A stretch of 64,000 nucleotides of DNA from JABDJL01 sp963664065 (GTDB lineage Bacteria; Pseudomonadota; Gammaproteobacteria; Xanthomonadales; SZUA-36), in assembly GCA_963664065.1 (NCBI GenBank), contig OY760942.1, forward strand, positions 2,790,001-2,854,000. Direction: 5' to 3'. The number at the start of each line of letters is the position of its first letter. Position 1 is the stretch's first letter. The position numbers and the translations under genes are program-made. This document shows, one piece after another, positions 35,315 to 44,966 of this stretch. The notes beneath the pieces were generated by a model that did not search any database, was not told the origin of the DNA, and saw only the letters and a program-made list of their open reading frames with translations.

Positions 35315-37212
35315 GCTTGCCTAGCCTCATAAAATTGCAGTACTTCAATAAGGTCCCTGGTTTGCTTCATCGGTGGCAGGCTGTCCAGGAACGCTGCCCC
35401 ATAAGCCCTGGTTTTCACCCTGGGATCGCATATTACCAACACACCACGGTCGTTGACGTCCCGAATCAACCGGCCGGCACCCTGTTTGAGGGCGATAACC
35501 GCCGCGGGCAGGTACAACTGCATAAAGGAATTACCACCTTCCTGGCGCAAAACTTCGCTTCGTGCTTGCATAACCGGGTCGTCCGGTGCGGCGAATGGCA
35601 ACTTGTCAATGACAACCAGTGAAAGGGCGCCGCCAATCACATCCACGCCTCCCCAAAAACTGGCGGTACCCAGCAATACACCATTACCCGATTCCCGAAA
35701 TTGTTCCAGTAACAGGCTGCGGGGCGCTTCACCCTGCACAAAAAGTGGAAAATCGGCACGTTTGGCCAGCATTTCCGCTGTTTCGCGTAAAGCCCGGTGC
35801 GAGGTAAATAACAAAAATGCCCGGCCCCTGCTCGCTTCCAATACAGGTAAAACCTGTTCCAGGAGTAGAGTCAAAAACTGCGGATCACGGGGTTCAGGCA
35901 AGGATTCCGGTAACCACATCAGGGCGTTGTTCGGATAGTCAAAAGGGGATTCCAGCAGCGCACAGTCTGCATCCTCGAGTCCCATCTGGCGGGTGAAATG
36001 ATCAAACGCGCCATTCACCGACAGGGTCGCTGATGTAAACACCCAGCTCGCGTCCAATTGCTCCCTGAACGAGGTGAACATGGACGAAACATCCAGCGGC
36101 GTGATGTGCAGGCCGAAACCCCTGCCGCGCCGTTCAAACCAGCGTACCTCCCCCGCTGAAGAAGACGAATCCAGGCGATCCATCAGCACCTGGAGTTCCG
36201 AACGTCGTGCAATGCAGGCATCCATGCCACGACTGCTTCCATTCAGGGCTTCCAATGCTGGGGCGAGGTCAGCAATGGCCTGGTCGAGAGCCTGGAGGCC
36301 TTCCCGGATTTCCGACCGTTCCATCATTTGTTGCCATGAGCCGCGATCCGGCAGGTGTTCCGCTACACGAGCCTGCAACTCCTTCAGAGCCTGTTGGCAA
36401 TTCTGAACCGCCTCCCGGACAGTAGCCAGGCCACCTGAAACTTTACCGGCTTCAGCAAGCACGTCCCGGCACAGCTCATTCACCTGTCGCGCTGACAAGG
36501 AGGAACTGAAAAATTGGGATGCAATCTCGGGCGCCTGGTGTGCCTCGTCAACGATAAATACCGACGCTCCTGGCAATACTTCACCGAAACCACTTTGCTT
36601 GATTGCCAAATCGGCGAATAACAGGTGATGATTGACCACCACCACGTCGGCATCCCGCGCTTTGTTACGGGCCTTGGCCACGAAACAATCCTCGAACTTC
36701 GGACAGGCAGCGCCAAGGCAGTTCTCAGTTGTTGATGTCACAAATGGCCATAAGCCACTGTCGTCACTGATAAGCGGTGATATGGAGAGATCGCCGTCGT
36801 CTGTTTGGCCCGACCAGCCATGCACGGCTTCGAGCTCTCTTACCGCAGATTTTGACGGCAATTCACCTGATTCGCGGGCTCGGTCCATTCGATAGAGGCA
36901 CAGGTAGTTGGTCCGGCCTTTCAAAAGGGCCGACTTTAAACCGCCGCCGATGGCGGCTGCCACCACTGGCAAATCGCGAAAATAAAGCTGGTCCTGTAAG
37001 TTCTTGGTGCCGGTAGAAATGATGGTTCTTTGACCGGATAACACAACGGGCACGAGGTAGGAAAATGTTTTACCGAGGCCGGTACCGGCCTCGGCAACCA
37101 GCATACCCTGCCGTGCGATGCTCTCCTCAATGGCCTGGGCCAGTTCAAGCTGCTCTTCACGGGGCGCAAACCCGGGCAGGTGTTCTGCCAGCAGCCCTTC
37201 GCCACCCAACAC
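35311..37212 (-). CDS. yoaA: YoaA/DinG-family ATP-dependent DNA helicase
   Basis: This is an XPD-like SF2 helicase with an Fe-S domain, implicated in repair of replication gaps. I prefer the GTG at 37212 (VLGGEGLLAEHLPGF), giving 634 residues, the family length. The frame is open back to 37395 but that would overlap the LpoP-like gene by 120 bp. It shows LVAEAGTGLGKTFSYLVP (Walker A) and Fe-S cysteines with NYLCLYR then CLGAACPKFEDC. Further motifs are VFIVDEAHQAP (DEAH) and the C-terminal QGAGRLIRDVNDRGVLVI. It is probably co-transcribed with tsaB. Confidence 0.92.
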   Translation of the reverse strand: MLGGEGLLAEHLPGFAPREEQLELAQAIEESIARQGMLVAEAGTGLGKTFSYLVPVVLSGQRTIISTGTKNLQDQLYFRDLPVVAAAIGGGLKSALLKGRTNYLCLYRMDRARESGELPSKSAVRELEAVHGWSGQTDDGDLSISPLISDDSGLWPFVTSTTENCLGAACPKFEDCFVAKARNKARDADVVVVNHHLLFADLAIKQSGFGEVLPGASVFIVDEAHQAPEIASQFFSSSLSARQVNELCRDVLAEAGKVSGGLATVREAVQNCQQALKELQARVAEHLPDRGSWQQMMERSEIREGLQALDQAIADLAPALEALNGSSRGMDACIARRSELQVLMDRLDSSSSAGEVRWFERRGRGFGLHITPLDVSSMFTSFREQLDASWVFTSATLSVNGAFDHFTRQMGLEDADCALLESPFDYPNNALMWLPESLPEPRDPQFLTLLLEQVLPVLEASRGRAFLLFTSHRALRETAEMLAKRADFPLFVQGEAPRSLLLEQFRESGNGVLLGTASFWGGVDVIGGALSLVVIDKLPFAAPDDPVMQARSEVLRQEGGNSFMQLYLPAAVIALKQGAGRLIRDVNDRGVLVICDPRVKTRAYGAAFLDSLPPMKQTRDLIEVLQFYEARQA

Positions 37213-37274
37213 TTCGCGCGCGGTATGGTCCGCGGTCTTGCCCGCGGTTTGGCCCCCGGTTTGCTTGTTGGTGT

Positions 37275-37808
37275 TCAGAACCCCGCGGGCCGGGTGTTCA
37301 TGCACTGACCCGCCCGTTGCTCCGCTTCCAGCGCGCCGTTCTGATCGTTGAGGTGTGCACGTGCAACGCCGATCGTGCGCCAGTTTCTTGCACAAATCTC
37401 GCCGACTCTTGGTCCTGTATCGTATGATCTGACTGCAAAATTTAGGGCTTGCTCATAATCACCTTTCTGCAGCTGAATCTCGGCCATCTGCTGCATAATT
37501 TCCGGGTCACGAGGCTGGATTCTCAAAGCCCTTTCGAGGAATACCGCCGCCTGGTCCAGATCGCCTGCATGTTCCGCCCTGCGGGCGTCTTGTGTAAATT
37601 GAACCACGGCAGGATTCCGCAGGGGATATACCTGGACGCCGGCGCTGTCCTGACGGGCCGGCGTTCGAACACGCGTATCAATCTCACGATCTTCCACCGG
37701 TGCCGGCGCACCCCCGGCACAAGCATTCAGTAAAAGGGCCAGCAGGCTGGCAACCATTAACCTAATTACGTTCAAACCATTTTCTCCAGATTGATTTTCG
37801 GTCATCAC
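37275..37808 (-). CDS. TPR lipoprotein beside PBP1b (LpoP-like activator candidate)
   Basis: This 177-residue lipoprotein has a signal and lipobox (VASLLALLLNAC) followed by a proline-rich linker and about two TPR-like helical pairs (FTQDARRAEHAGDLDQAAVFLERALRIQP, in segments; AEIQLQKGDYEQALNFAV). Its start overlaps the 3' end of the PBP1b gene. In Pseudomonas the TPR lipoprotein LpoP next to PBP1b activates it. The same architecture and position suggest that role here, but it is inferred. Confidence 0.82.
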   Translation of the reverse strand: MMTENQSGENGLNVIRLMVASLLALLLNACAGGAPAPVEDREIDTRVRTPARQDSAGVQVYPLRNPAVVQFTQDARRAEHAGDLDQAAVFLERALRIQPRDPEIMQQMAEIQLQKGDYEQALNFAVRSYDTGPRVGEICARNWRTIGVARAHLNDQNGALEAEQRAGQCMNTRPAGF

Positions 37809-40104
37809 GATCCAGCCGCGCCAGGCAGGGGGTCACGGACCGGGGTTCCGTACCTTCGATAAACGGCAATTGTTCAGCACCGTCACAAGATTCATCGCTC
37901 AGTGCATTAAGCGTTGGGTCGACCCATGTCCAATAAGCCCCTTCCGGCATATCCAGGTCTACAGATTTCAACGGCAAAACCCTGAACAGGCGGGCCCAAA
38001 GCTGCATCGCTGCATTGCCACCGGTCACTCCGGCCGGGGTATTATCATCCTGACCCACCCAGGTAACTGCAAGCCGGTCACGAGTATATCCGACAAACCA
38101 ACTGTCTCTTCGTTCGTTAGTGGTACCGGTTTTACCGGCTATGACGGCATCACTTCCCAGCAGTGCGGGCAAGGCCCTCGCAGTACCCTTTTCTACCACC
38201 TGAGTCAGGGCATAGTTGAGTATTGCCACCGCATCCCGGCGTGGTTGGGGCATCAGCCTGAGGGGGTACCGGTTCAGCGTCTCACCTTCGGCGGTCTGGA
38301 CCGCCGTGACCGCCCTGAGCCGGACGGTATAGCCTCCAGCGGCAATTGACTGATAGATTTGCGCCACCTCGATAGGGGTAAGCTCTACTGCGCCCAGCAG
38401 CGTTGATGGCACGGGGTCCACCGGTGCATTGATGCCCAGTTGCTCCAGCCGTGCAATCAACTGGTGCACACCGATGTTCATTCCGAGGCGCACGGTAGCC
38501 TGGTTGTAGGACCGGGTAAGTGCCTCAAGCAGGCTCAGCTCACCATGGGAAGTACCATCATAATTGGCCGGTGACCAGATACTGCCGTCAGGCTGCTTCA
38601 ATGTGATGGGTTCATCCATGATACGGGTCAAAAGGTTGTAGTCGGCATCGTGTTCAAGCGCCAGCAGGTAAACCAGCGGTTTGATCACTGAACCGATCTG
38701 GCGGCGGGCATTCAAAGCCCGGTTAAAACCATCGCGTCCCGGGCTGCGGTCGCCTACCACCGCCCGGACTTCGCCGCTGGCCACGTCCGCCAGCACCATT
38801 GCACTCTGCAAATCAGCAGGTAATCCACGGTCTGCCAGGGATTTCATTCCGGAAACCACTGCTCTTTCTGCCGCTTCCTGCTCAAAAGGGGCAAGCGTGG
38901 TAAAAATCCGCAGACCCTCGTTTCTCAGATCTTCTTCCCGGTAATCACTGCGCAATTGTCTTCGTACCAGTTCAACAAACGCCGGATATCTGCTCCGGCC
39001 GGTTCGGGGTTTCTGGCTGACCTCCAGAGGCTTCGATTTGGCAGAATCTGATTCACGTTTGCTGATGAGGCCGGTTAGCGTGAATATATCCAATACCTGG
39101 TTTCGCCTGGCCAGCGCCCGGTCCGGGTTACGCCTTGGGTTGTAAAGGGAAGCGCCACGAACCAGCCCAACCAGCAACGCTATTTGTCCTGTCCCCAGCT
39201 GATCCAGTGATCCCCCAAAATAAAATTCACTGGCCCGGCTAAAACCATGGATGCCATGACTGCCCTGCTGACCCAGGTGTACTTCGTTTAGATAGGCTTC
39301 CAGGATTTCTGCTTTTTCATAGTGCAATTCAAGCAGCAAGGACATAAAGGCTTCATTGATTTTTCGTGGCAGCGTGCGTTCATTGCTGAGGTAATAATTT
39401 TTGACCAGTTGCTGGGTTAGAGTACTGCTGCCCTGCACCGCCTTGCCGGCCCTGATGTTGGCCATCAAGGCACGAAATATTCCACGCAGGTGGATACCGG
39501 GATGATTTTTAAAATTCCGGTCCTCAACCGCCTGCAATCCGGTCAACAGGAGTTCGGGAACGTCTTCTATTGATACCAGCGTGCGGTCTTCATCGTGCAA
39601 CGGGAAAATGGAAGCAATCTCTGCCGGGTCAAGGCGCACAAGATCAAGCGCACCGGACTCATCGGACAGGGACCGGACCACACCATTGGACAGATTTGCC
39701 CTGAACCGCAACCCGGCCTGAATGCCGTCATCAAACCGGAAAGATCGCCGGTAAACCTGGTATTGCCCGCCGGAAGAGGAAAAGGTACCAGGATCAGAAG
39801 CACTGTCGCTATACAGGTAACCGGCTACCATGAGTTCTGATTCAAATGCCTGCGCAGACATTTGAAGACCCGGATACAGGCTTAGAGGCCGGGCAAAAAC
39901 CCGGCTGGGCAGATCCCATTTGCGACACTCGAACTCACTGGTAACAACATGATTGAGCCAGATAATCCAGGGCAGCAGCGTTCCGACCATAAGGCCGGCC
40001 AATAACATCAGCAGTCGAAAAACCCGAGAAGCAGTTCGCCGTCGGGGCCTCCGGCGAAGCGCCTTTTTCTTAACTCTTGTGGACTTTTTTCTTTTTGGAC
40101 TCAT
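37762..40104 (-). CDS. mrcB: Penicillin-binding protein 1B, bifunctional peptidoglycan synthase
   Basis: This class A PBP polymerises and cross-links peptidoglycan. The 780-residue protein has a short basic cytoplasmic tail, one transmembrane helix (LLMLLAGLMVGTLLPWIIW) and a UB2H-like region. The GT51 domain (EDRNFKNHPGIHLRGI, QGSSTLTQQLVKNYYLS) is followed by the transpeptidase with active-site SVIKPLVY, SYN-type RSYNQATVRLG and KTGTTNERRDSWFVGY. It overlaps the LpoP-like lipoprotein gene. No C-terminal extension is evident. Confidence 0.96.
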   Translation of the reverse strand: MSPKRKKSTRVKKKALRRRPRRRTASRVFRLLMLLAGLMVGTLLPWIIWLNHVVTSEFECRKWDLPSRVFARPLSLYPGLQMSAQAFESELMVAGYLYSDSASDPGTFSSSGGQYQVYRRSFRFDDGIQAGLRFRANLSNGVVRSLSDESGALDLVRLDPAEIASIFPLHDEDRTLVSIEDVPELLLTGLQAVEDRNFKNHPGIHLRGIFRALMANIRAGKAVQGSSTLTQQLVKNYYLSNERTLPRKINEAFMSLLLELHYEKAEILEAYLNEVHLGQQGSHGIHGFSRASEFYFGGSLDQLGTGQIALLVGLVRGASLYNPRRNPDRALARRNQVLDIFTLTGLISKRESDSAKSKPLEVSQKPRTGRSRYPAFVELVRRQLRSDYREEDLRNEGLRIFTTLAPFEQEAAERAVVSGMKSLADRGLPADLQSAMVLADVASGEVRAVVGDRSPGRDGFNRALNARRQIGSVIKPLVYLLALEHDADYNLLTRIMDEPITLKQPDGSIWSPANYDGTSHGELSLLEALTRSYNQATVRLGMNIGVHQLIARLEQLGINAPVDPVPSTLLGAVELTPIEVAQIYQSIAAGGYTVRLRAVTAVQTAEGETLNRYPLRLMPQPRRDAVAILNYALTQVVEKGTARALPALLGSDAVIAGKTGTTNERRDSWFVGYTRDRLAVTWVGQDDNTPAGVTGGNAAMQLWARLFRVLPLKSVDLDMPEGAYWTWVDPTLNALSDESCDGAEQLPFIEGTEPRSVTPCLARLDRDDRKSIWRKWFERN

Positions 40105-40213
40105 GTTCTGTATTCAATCCGGCTGACAAAGCTGGATGACATCAACCTGCCCTTTGACCATAATGATCGACCCAATTGATTGCGTGAGCCATAAGGCTGC
40201 CAGAATACAAGCC

Positions 40214-43200
40214 ATGTCAGAGCGAAATTCGGACAATTTGGAAACGATTGAAAACGACACCGGTCCGGTGATATTTGTTCATGCGGGAGATTCCGGCGCA
40301 CCCGCAAAAGAGTGGCTGGAAAAGTTGCTGGCGCTCGGCATGCCGGTATTCTCTCACGGTGATTACGACGGTTGCAGTAAAACTAAGAAAAATTATGCAC
40401 AACTCGGACCATTACTGAGAGAATTGGCAAAGAAAGCACCCTCTAGCCCTGTCCTGATGATCAGTTCCGGCTTCGAAATTAATTCAAGGCTGCTGACAGA
40501 GATCGCATCAACGACAGCGTCCGAAAATCGAGCCGTAGCCCGCACCGTATTGTCCAATGCAATTCCGGATTTCAATCCTTTCGCTGGCCTGAAGGGGAAC
40601 CAAAACCTGGCAGTTGAACATCTGGATGGCCTGTTCGGCCTGCTGGGTCCAGGCATGGAACACGAGCATTTCAATTGGCCCGGACATTTTGTGGCTCTTT
40701 CAAGTTCAGCGGTTTCCGCCTTGACCGGCCCCGAAGTAAACAGGGCTAGCGCCCTGGCCTGTTTGCAGGAAGCGGGTGGAAGCCTGAGCTTGTCCGACCT
40801 CCAGTTTGCCCACGCACCGGGAAAACCACTTTTCAACGCAATACGGCTCCAGCCCCATGAATCCCGCAGACCACCGTCCTGGGGTGGTCTGAGTGCACGG
40901 TTGCAGGATTGGCTCGACTCCGGTTGCCCGGAGATTGGCCGAACCAGTGATCCTGAAAAGCCGGTGACCCTGCACGTGACCCATAGCTGGGGCGGAGGTG
41001 TCGCACTATGGACCAGCACGTTTGCCAGCTTCGACCAGGATTCCAATCACTTACAACTACGCTCAGAAGGCGCGCAAAGCGGGCATGGACCAGGTCAGCG
41101 GCTTTGCCTTTACGCGTCAAATCAACTGGACTGCCCGATCGGTTCCTGGTGGCTGCAGCCGCCCATACAATCAATACAGAGTGCAAACGCCCATTACCGG
41201 CAGGTACTGGATGAAATCTGCCGCCGTTACGGAGTGGGCCGCATCATCATTTCATCGCTGGTGGGACATAGCCTGGACGTTTTGTACACCGGCCTGCCGA
41301 CCGTCCAGGTTTTGCATGATCATTTCCCGGTCTGGCCCTTACTTAGCGCAAACCCATGTTCATATGTGGATTCAGAAGGAAATCCGGATCTTGCGAAGGC
41401 ACTGGAAGATCCGCGACTGAAAATAGAGTTTTCAGACCGCAGCACCGGATCATGGTTGTCTCTCAGGGAACAGTACCTGACCGGAATAAAACAAAATAAA
41501 ATTAAAGTAGCCGCCCCCAGCCAGTCGGTGATTGATTTGCAAAGATCCCTGGACCCGGGCTGGGCTGAGTTGCAGATCGAACTGATCCCACACGGGTTTC
41601 CGCCAATGGTCGCAGAAACTCCGGTACCGGTTAAACCGCGCGCTGACGAGCGGCTGCGGCTGGTCATTCTCGGCCGAATCCAGACCGGCAAAGGACAAAA
41701 ACTGGTTTTGGAAGCCCTGCCCGGGTTGCAGGCGATCGCCCAGGTCTACCTGATCGGTACCGGTAAAAACGGCGAGGCGTTTTTCGGGCTTCCCGGTGTA
41801 AACGTCATCCTTGACTATCAACGCGAAGACCTGCCGTCCTTACTGACAGAAATTGGACCGGATGTGGCTGCACTTTTATCGCTGGTGCCCGAGACTTTCA
41901 GTTATGCGCTTTCGGAACTTCACTACCTTGGAATACCCGTCATAGCGACGCACGTCGGAAGTTTCCCCGGACGCATCGAGGACGGCAAAAACGGCTGGCT
42001 GATTGAGCCGGCAGCACAGGCGTTGTCAGAATTAGTCAGCCGCTTACACAAAGATCGCAGCGGTTTGAAAAAAGTTCGTAAAACCCTTGTAAAACAGGAT
42101 GTAATTGATCCTGTCGACATGATCAAGGCCTACAGTGTTCTGTGCAAACCCGTTTCAGTGCAAAGCACCCCCGCCAGCACCAAGGCCAGCCTGGCCCAAG
42201 TCCAGGCTTCGGCGTTTGCCTACCAGGATACGGGTGAGCGCGTTGCACGATACAAGGCCGAAGAAGAAGCACGGGAATTGGGAAAAGAGATTCGCAAGCG
42301 CACGGACTGGGTGCTGGATTCCCAACGTGAACTAAAAGAAGAACAAAAACGCCGCAAGCACTGGGTGGCTTTACTTCAGGAAGAAATCAGGCACCACTTC
42401 AGCACCGTGACATCCCTCAGCCAGGAACTGGCATCCCGCAAGCACTGGGTGGCTTTACTTCAGGAAGAAATCAGGCACCACATCAGCACCGTGACATCCC
42501 TCAGCCAGGAACTGGCATCCCGCAAGCACTGGGTGGCTTTACTTCAGGAAGAAATCAGGCACCACATCAGCACCGTGACATCCCTCAGCCAGGAACTGGC
42601 ATCCCGCAAGCACTGGGTGGCTTTACTTCAGGAAGAAATCAGGCACCACATCAGCACCGTGACATCCCGCAGCCAGGAACTGGCAGATACGCGTAATTTA
42701 CTCGAACAAAGGGACCAGCAGTTACAGCAGACCGTTGAAGACCTGGAGCAGCTTCAACGGGTTCACGAGCAGGTATTGGCCAGCTCCTCATGGAGAATCA
42801 CCCGGCCCTTCCGCGTGTTACGCAGAACCGGACAGAATTTTATGCTCAACCACGCCTGGAACCCCCTGCGATGGCCCCTGTTGCTTTCCGCCCTGGTCAG
42901 AAATCTTTCCACTGTTGATCTGCATGGAACACTGATGCGTCTCCAGTTCGGAGGCTACCAGGAACCCCCCGATTCTTTCCCGGTTGATGCCGTGGAGTCC
43001 ATCGGTGATCCGAATCCGCCGTCTTCTGTCCCGAATTCAGATAGTCCTGTAATCAGTATTGTGATTCCCGCCTATAACAATTGGCTTTACACCGCGGCCT
43101 GTCTGCGCAGCATTGCTGAAACCCACAACACACAGCACATTGAAGTGATACTCGTGGATGATGAGTCCAGTGATGAAACGGAGCTCAAAGCTTCAAAAAT

Positions 43201-44965
43201 CAAGGACTTGAAGTACCTTCGAAACACTGAAAACCTGGGCTTTATCGGAAGCTGCAACCACGGAGCTGAACAGGCCAGCGGGAAATACCTGGTGTTTCTC
43301 AATAACGACACCCAGGTCACGGCCGGGTGGCTGGATAATCTACTCGATGTCTTCTTCCAATTTCCGGATACCGGCCTGGTTGGATCCCGTTTGGTGTATC
43401 CCGACGGCAGCTTGCAGGAATGCGGCGGTATCATATTCAGTGACGGGTCCGGATGGAATTATGGCCGGGACGATAACCCCGAACGACCGGAATATATGCA
43501 TATTCGCGAAGTGGATTATTGCTCTGGCGCGTGCATCATGACCGAGTCAGCACTTTTTCGCGAACTCGGCGGATTTTGCGAAGATTACAAGCCGGCCTAC
43601 TACGAAGATACGGACCTCGCATTTCGCACTCGAGCCAGTGGCCGCAAAGTAATGGTACAGCCGGCGAGTACTGTCATCCATCATGAAGGTATTACTTCCG
43701 GAACCGATACCGGTGGCGGTATCAAAAAATACCAACTGGTGAACCAGGAAAAATTTGTCCGTAACTGGGAATCTGAACTGGCAAGCTACCCTGAACGAAT
43801 CGACGACCCCACCAATCCGGCGGTTATCAGGACCGCCAGGGATCACCGGCTGAGAGGCCGGGTCCTGATTATTGATGCAACAACACCTGAACCGGACCAG
43901 GACTCAGGTAGCCTGAGGCTCACGCATGTCATGCGCTGTTTCAGGGGCCTCGGATATGGTGTCACTTTTTTTGCTGATAATCACCAGCACGCAGGCCGTT
44001 ACACCAGGGAATTACAGCAATGGGGAGTCGAAGTGGTGTATGAGCCGTGGTTGGAATCCAACCAGGCGTTTTTCCGGCAAAGGGGTTCTGAATTCGATTT
44101 CGTCATGGTCAGCAGACACTACATTGCGGCGAACTACCTCTCAATGGTGAAACGATTTTGTCCGAACGCAAAATTTATTTTCGACACGGTTGACCTGCAT
44201 TATTTGCGAGAGCAACGCCTGGCTGAGCTTGAAGACAGTCTTGCGTTGCGGCAGGTGGCCGGTCAGACCAGGCGCTCAGAACTGGCCGTGATTGAACAAG
44301 CAGATGCCATTCTGGTTGTCAGTGAAACGGAAGTGGGTGTACTGAAGGAAGACGCACCCGGTGCGATGGTTCACGTACTTTCCAACATTCACGAGGTGCC
44401 GGGTCGCAGGCCTGGTTTCGAAGAACGCAGCGACCTGTTCTTTGTAGGTGGCTATCAGCACCCACCCAATGTGGATGCTGCCAGGTGGTTCGTCAACAGC
44501 ATCTGGCCACTGATCCATGCCCGGCTGCCGGAAGCCCGTTTTCACCTGATCGGCAGCAAGGCTCCGGAGAGTGTCAGCGAGTTAAAAGGCGACGGTGTCA
44601 TTTTTCACGGCTTTATTGAGGATCTTGAACATTACCTCGACCATTGCCGCCTGGCTGTTGCGCCCCTTCGATACGGTGCGGGCGTCAAGGGCAAGGTTAA
44701 CTTGAGCATGAGTCATGGCCAGCCCGTGGTCGCTACACCAATGGCAGTAGAAGGAATTCATGCCGAACACGGCCGCGAAGTACTTGTCGCGGAATCAGAG
44801 CAGGACTTCGCCAACGAAGTCATTCGCCTCTACCGCGATGAGACACTCTGGAATAAAATCTCAGACGCCGCCATACAGAACGTTGAATCACATTTCTCAG
44901 TGAAAGCAGCCAGGGCCAGCCTTGAAAGCCTGGTAGAAAAGTTAAATTCACGCAATCAAGCTTAA
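40214..44965 (+). CDS. Giant multi-domain glycosyltransferase (GT4 - coiled coil - GT2 - GT4)
   Basis: This protein of about 1583 residues starts at ATG 40214 (MSERNSDNLETIEND). I see an N-terminal GT-B/GT4-like part to about residue 655 (LRLVILGRIQTGKGQKLVLEALPG). A charged coiled coil spans about 690-850 and contains four near-identical 28-residue repeats. A GT2 domain follows at about 945-1190 (ISIVIPAYNNWLYTAACLRSI, VFLNNDTQVTAGWLDNLLDVF in parts, EDTDLAFRTRASG). A second GT4-like domain lies at 1215-1583 (SDLFFVGGYQHPPNVDAARW, APLRYGAGVKGKVNLSMSHG). It probably builds a repeating surface glycan. Donor and acceptor sugars cannot be read from the sequence. Confidence 0.9.
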   Translation: MSERNSDNLETIENDTGPVIFVHAGDSGAPAKEWLEKLLALGMPVFSHGDYDGCSKTKKNYAQLGPLLRELAKKAPSSPVLMISSGFEINSRLLTEIASTTASENRAVARTVLSNAIPDFNPFAGLKGNQNLAVEHLDGLFGLLGPGMEHEHFNWPGHFVALSSSAVSALTGPEVNRASALACLQEAGGSLSLSDLQFAHAPGKPLFNAIRLQPHESRRPPSWGGLSARLQDWLDSGCPEIGRTSDPEKPVTLHVTHSWGGGVALWTSTFASFDQDSNHLQLRSEGAQSGHGPGQRLCLYASNQLDCPIGSWWLQPPIQSIQSANAHYRQVLDEICRRYGVGRIIISSLVGHSLDVLYTGLPTVQVLHDHFPVWPLLSANPCSYVDSEGNPDLAKALEDPRLKIEFSDRSTGSWLSLREQYLTGIKQNKIKVAAPSQSVIDLQRSLDPGWAELQIELIPHGFPPMVAETPVPVKPRADERLRLVILGRIQTGKGQKLVLEALPGLQAIAQVYLIGTGKNGEAFFGLPGVNVILDYQREDLPSLLTEIGPDVAALLSLVPETFSYALSELHYLGIPVIATHVGSFPGRIEDGKNGWLIEPAAQALSELVSRLHKDRSGLKKVRKTLVKQDVIDPVDMIKAYSVLCKPVSVQSTPASTKASLAQVQASAFAYQDTGERVARYKAEEEARELGKEIRKRTDWVLDSQRELKEEQKRRKHWVALLQEEIRHHFSTVTSLSQELASRKHWVALLQEEIRHHISTVTSLSQELASRKHWVALLQEEIRHHISTVTSLSQELASRKHWVALLQEEIRHHISTVTSRSQELADTRNLLEQRDQQLQQTVEDLEQLQRVHEQVLASSSWRITRPFRVLRRTGQNFMLNHAWNPLRWPLLLSALVRNLSTVDLHGTLMRLQFGGYQEPPDSFPVDAVESIGDPNPPSSVPNSDSPVISIVIPAYNNWLYTAACLRSIAETHNTQHIEVILVDDESSDETELKASKIKDLKYLRNTENLGFIGSCNHGAEQASGKYLVFLNNDTQVTAGWLDNLLDVFFQFPDTGLVGSRLVYPDGSLQECGGIIFSDGSGWNYGRDDNPERPEYMHIREVDYCSGACIMTESALFRELGGFCEDYKPAYYEDTDLAFRTRASGRKVMVQPASTVIHHEGITSGTDTGGGIKKYQLVNQEKFVRNWESELASYPERIDDPTNPAVIRTARDHRLRGRVLIIDATTPEPDQDSGSLRLTHVMRCFRGLGYGVTFFADNHQHAGRYTRELQQWGVEVVYEPWLESNQAFFRQRGSEFDFVMVSRHYIAANYLSMVKRFCPNAKFIFDTVDLHYLREQRLAELEDSLALRQVAGQTRRSELAVIEQADAILVVSETEVGVLKEDAPGAMVHVLSNIHEVPGRRPGFEERSDLFFVGGYQHPPNVDAARWFVNSIWPLIHARLPEARFHLIGSKAPESVSELKGDGVIFHGFIEDLEHYLDHCRLAVAPLRYGAGVKGKVNLSMSHGQPVVATPMAVEGIHAEHGREVLVAESEQDFANEVIRLYRDETLWNKISDAAIQNVESHFSVKAARASLESLVEKLNSRNQA
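42353..42688 (+). repeat. Four tandem 84-bp repeats inside the glycosyltransferase coiled coil
   Basis: Copies begin at 42353, 42437, 42521 and 42605, each exactly 84 bp and encoding RKHWVALLQEEIRHH followed by (F/I)STVTSLSQELAS. DNA identity is nearly complete, with single differences such as Phe to Ile in copy 1 and Leu to Arg in copy 4. The near-perfect DNA identity indicates recent expansion. The 28-residue period is exactly four heptads, so any copy number keeps both frame and coiled-coil phase. Confidence 0.95.
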
Positions 44966-44966
44966 C

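Noticed and set aside
42353..42688. Regular direct repeats as a CRISPR array
   Set aside because: The 84-bp units are contiguous, lack unique spacers and are in frame as coiled-coil heptads within a glycosyltransferase.
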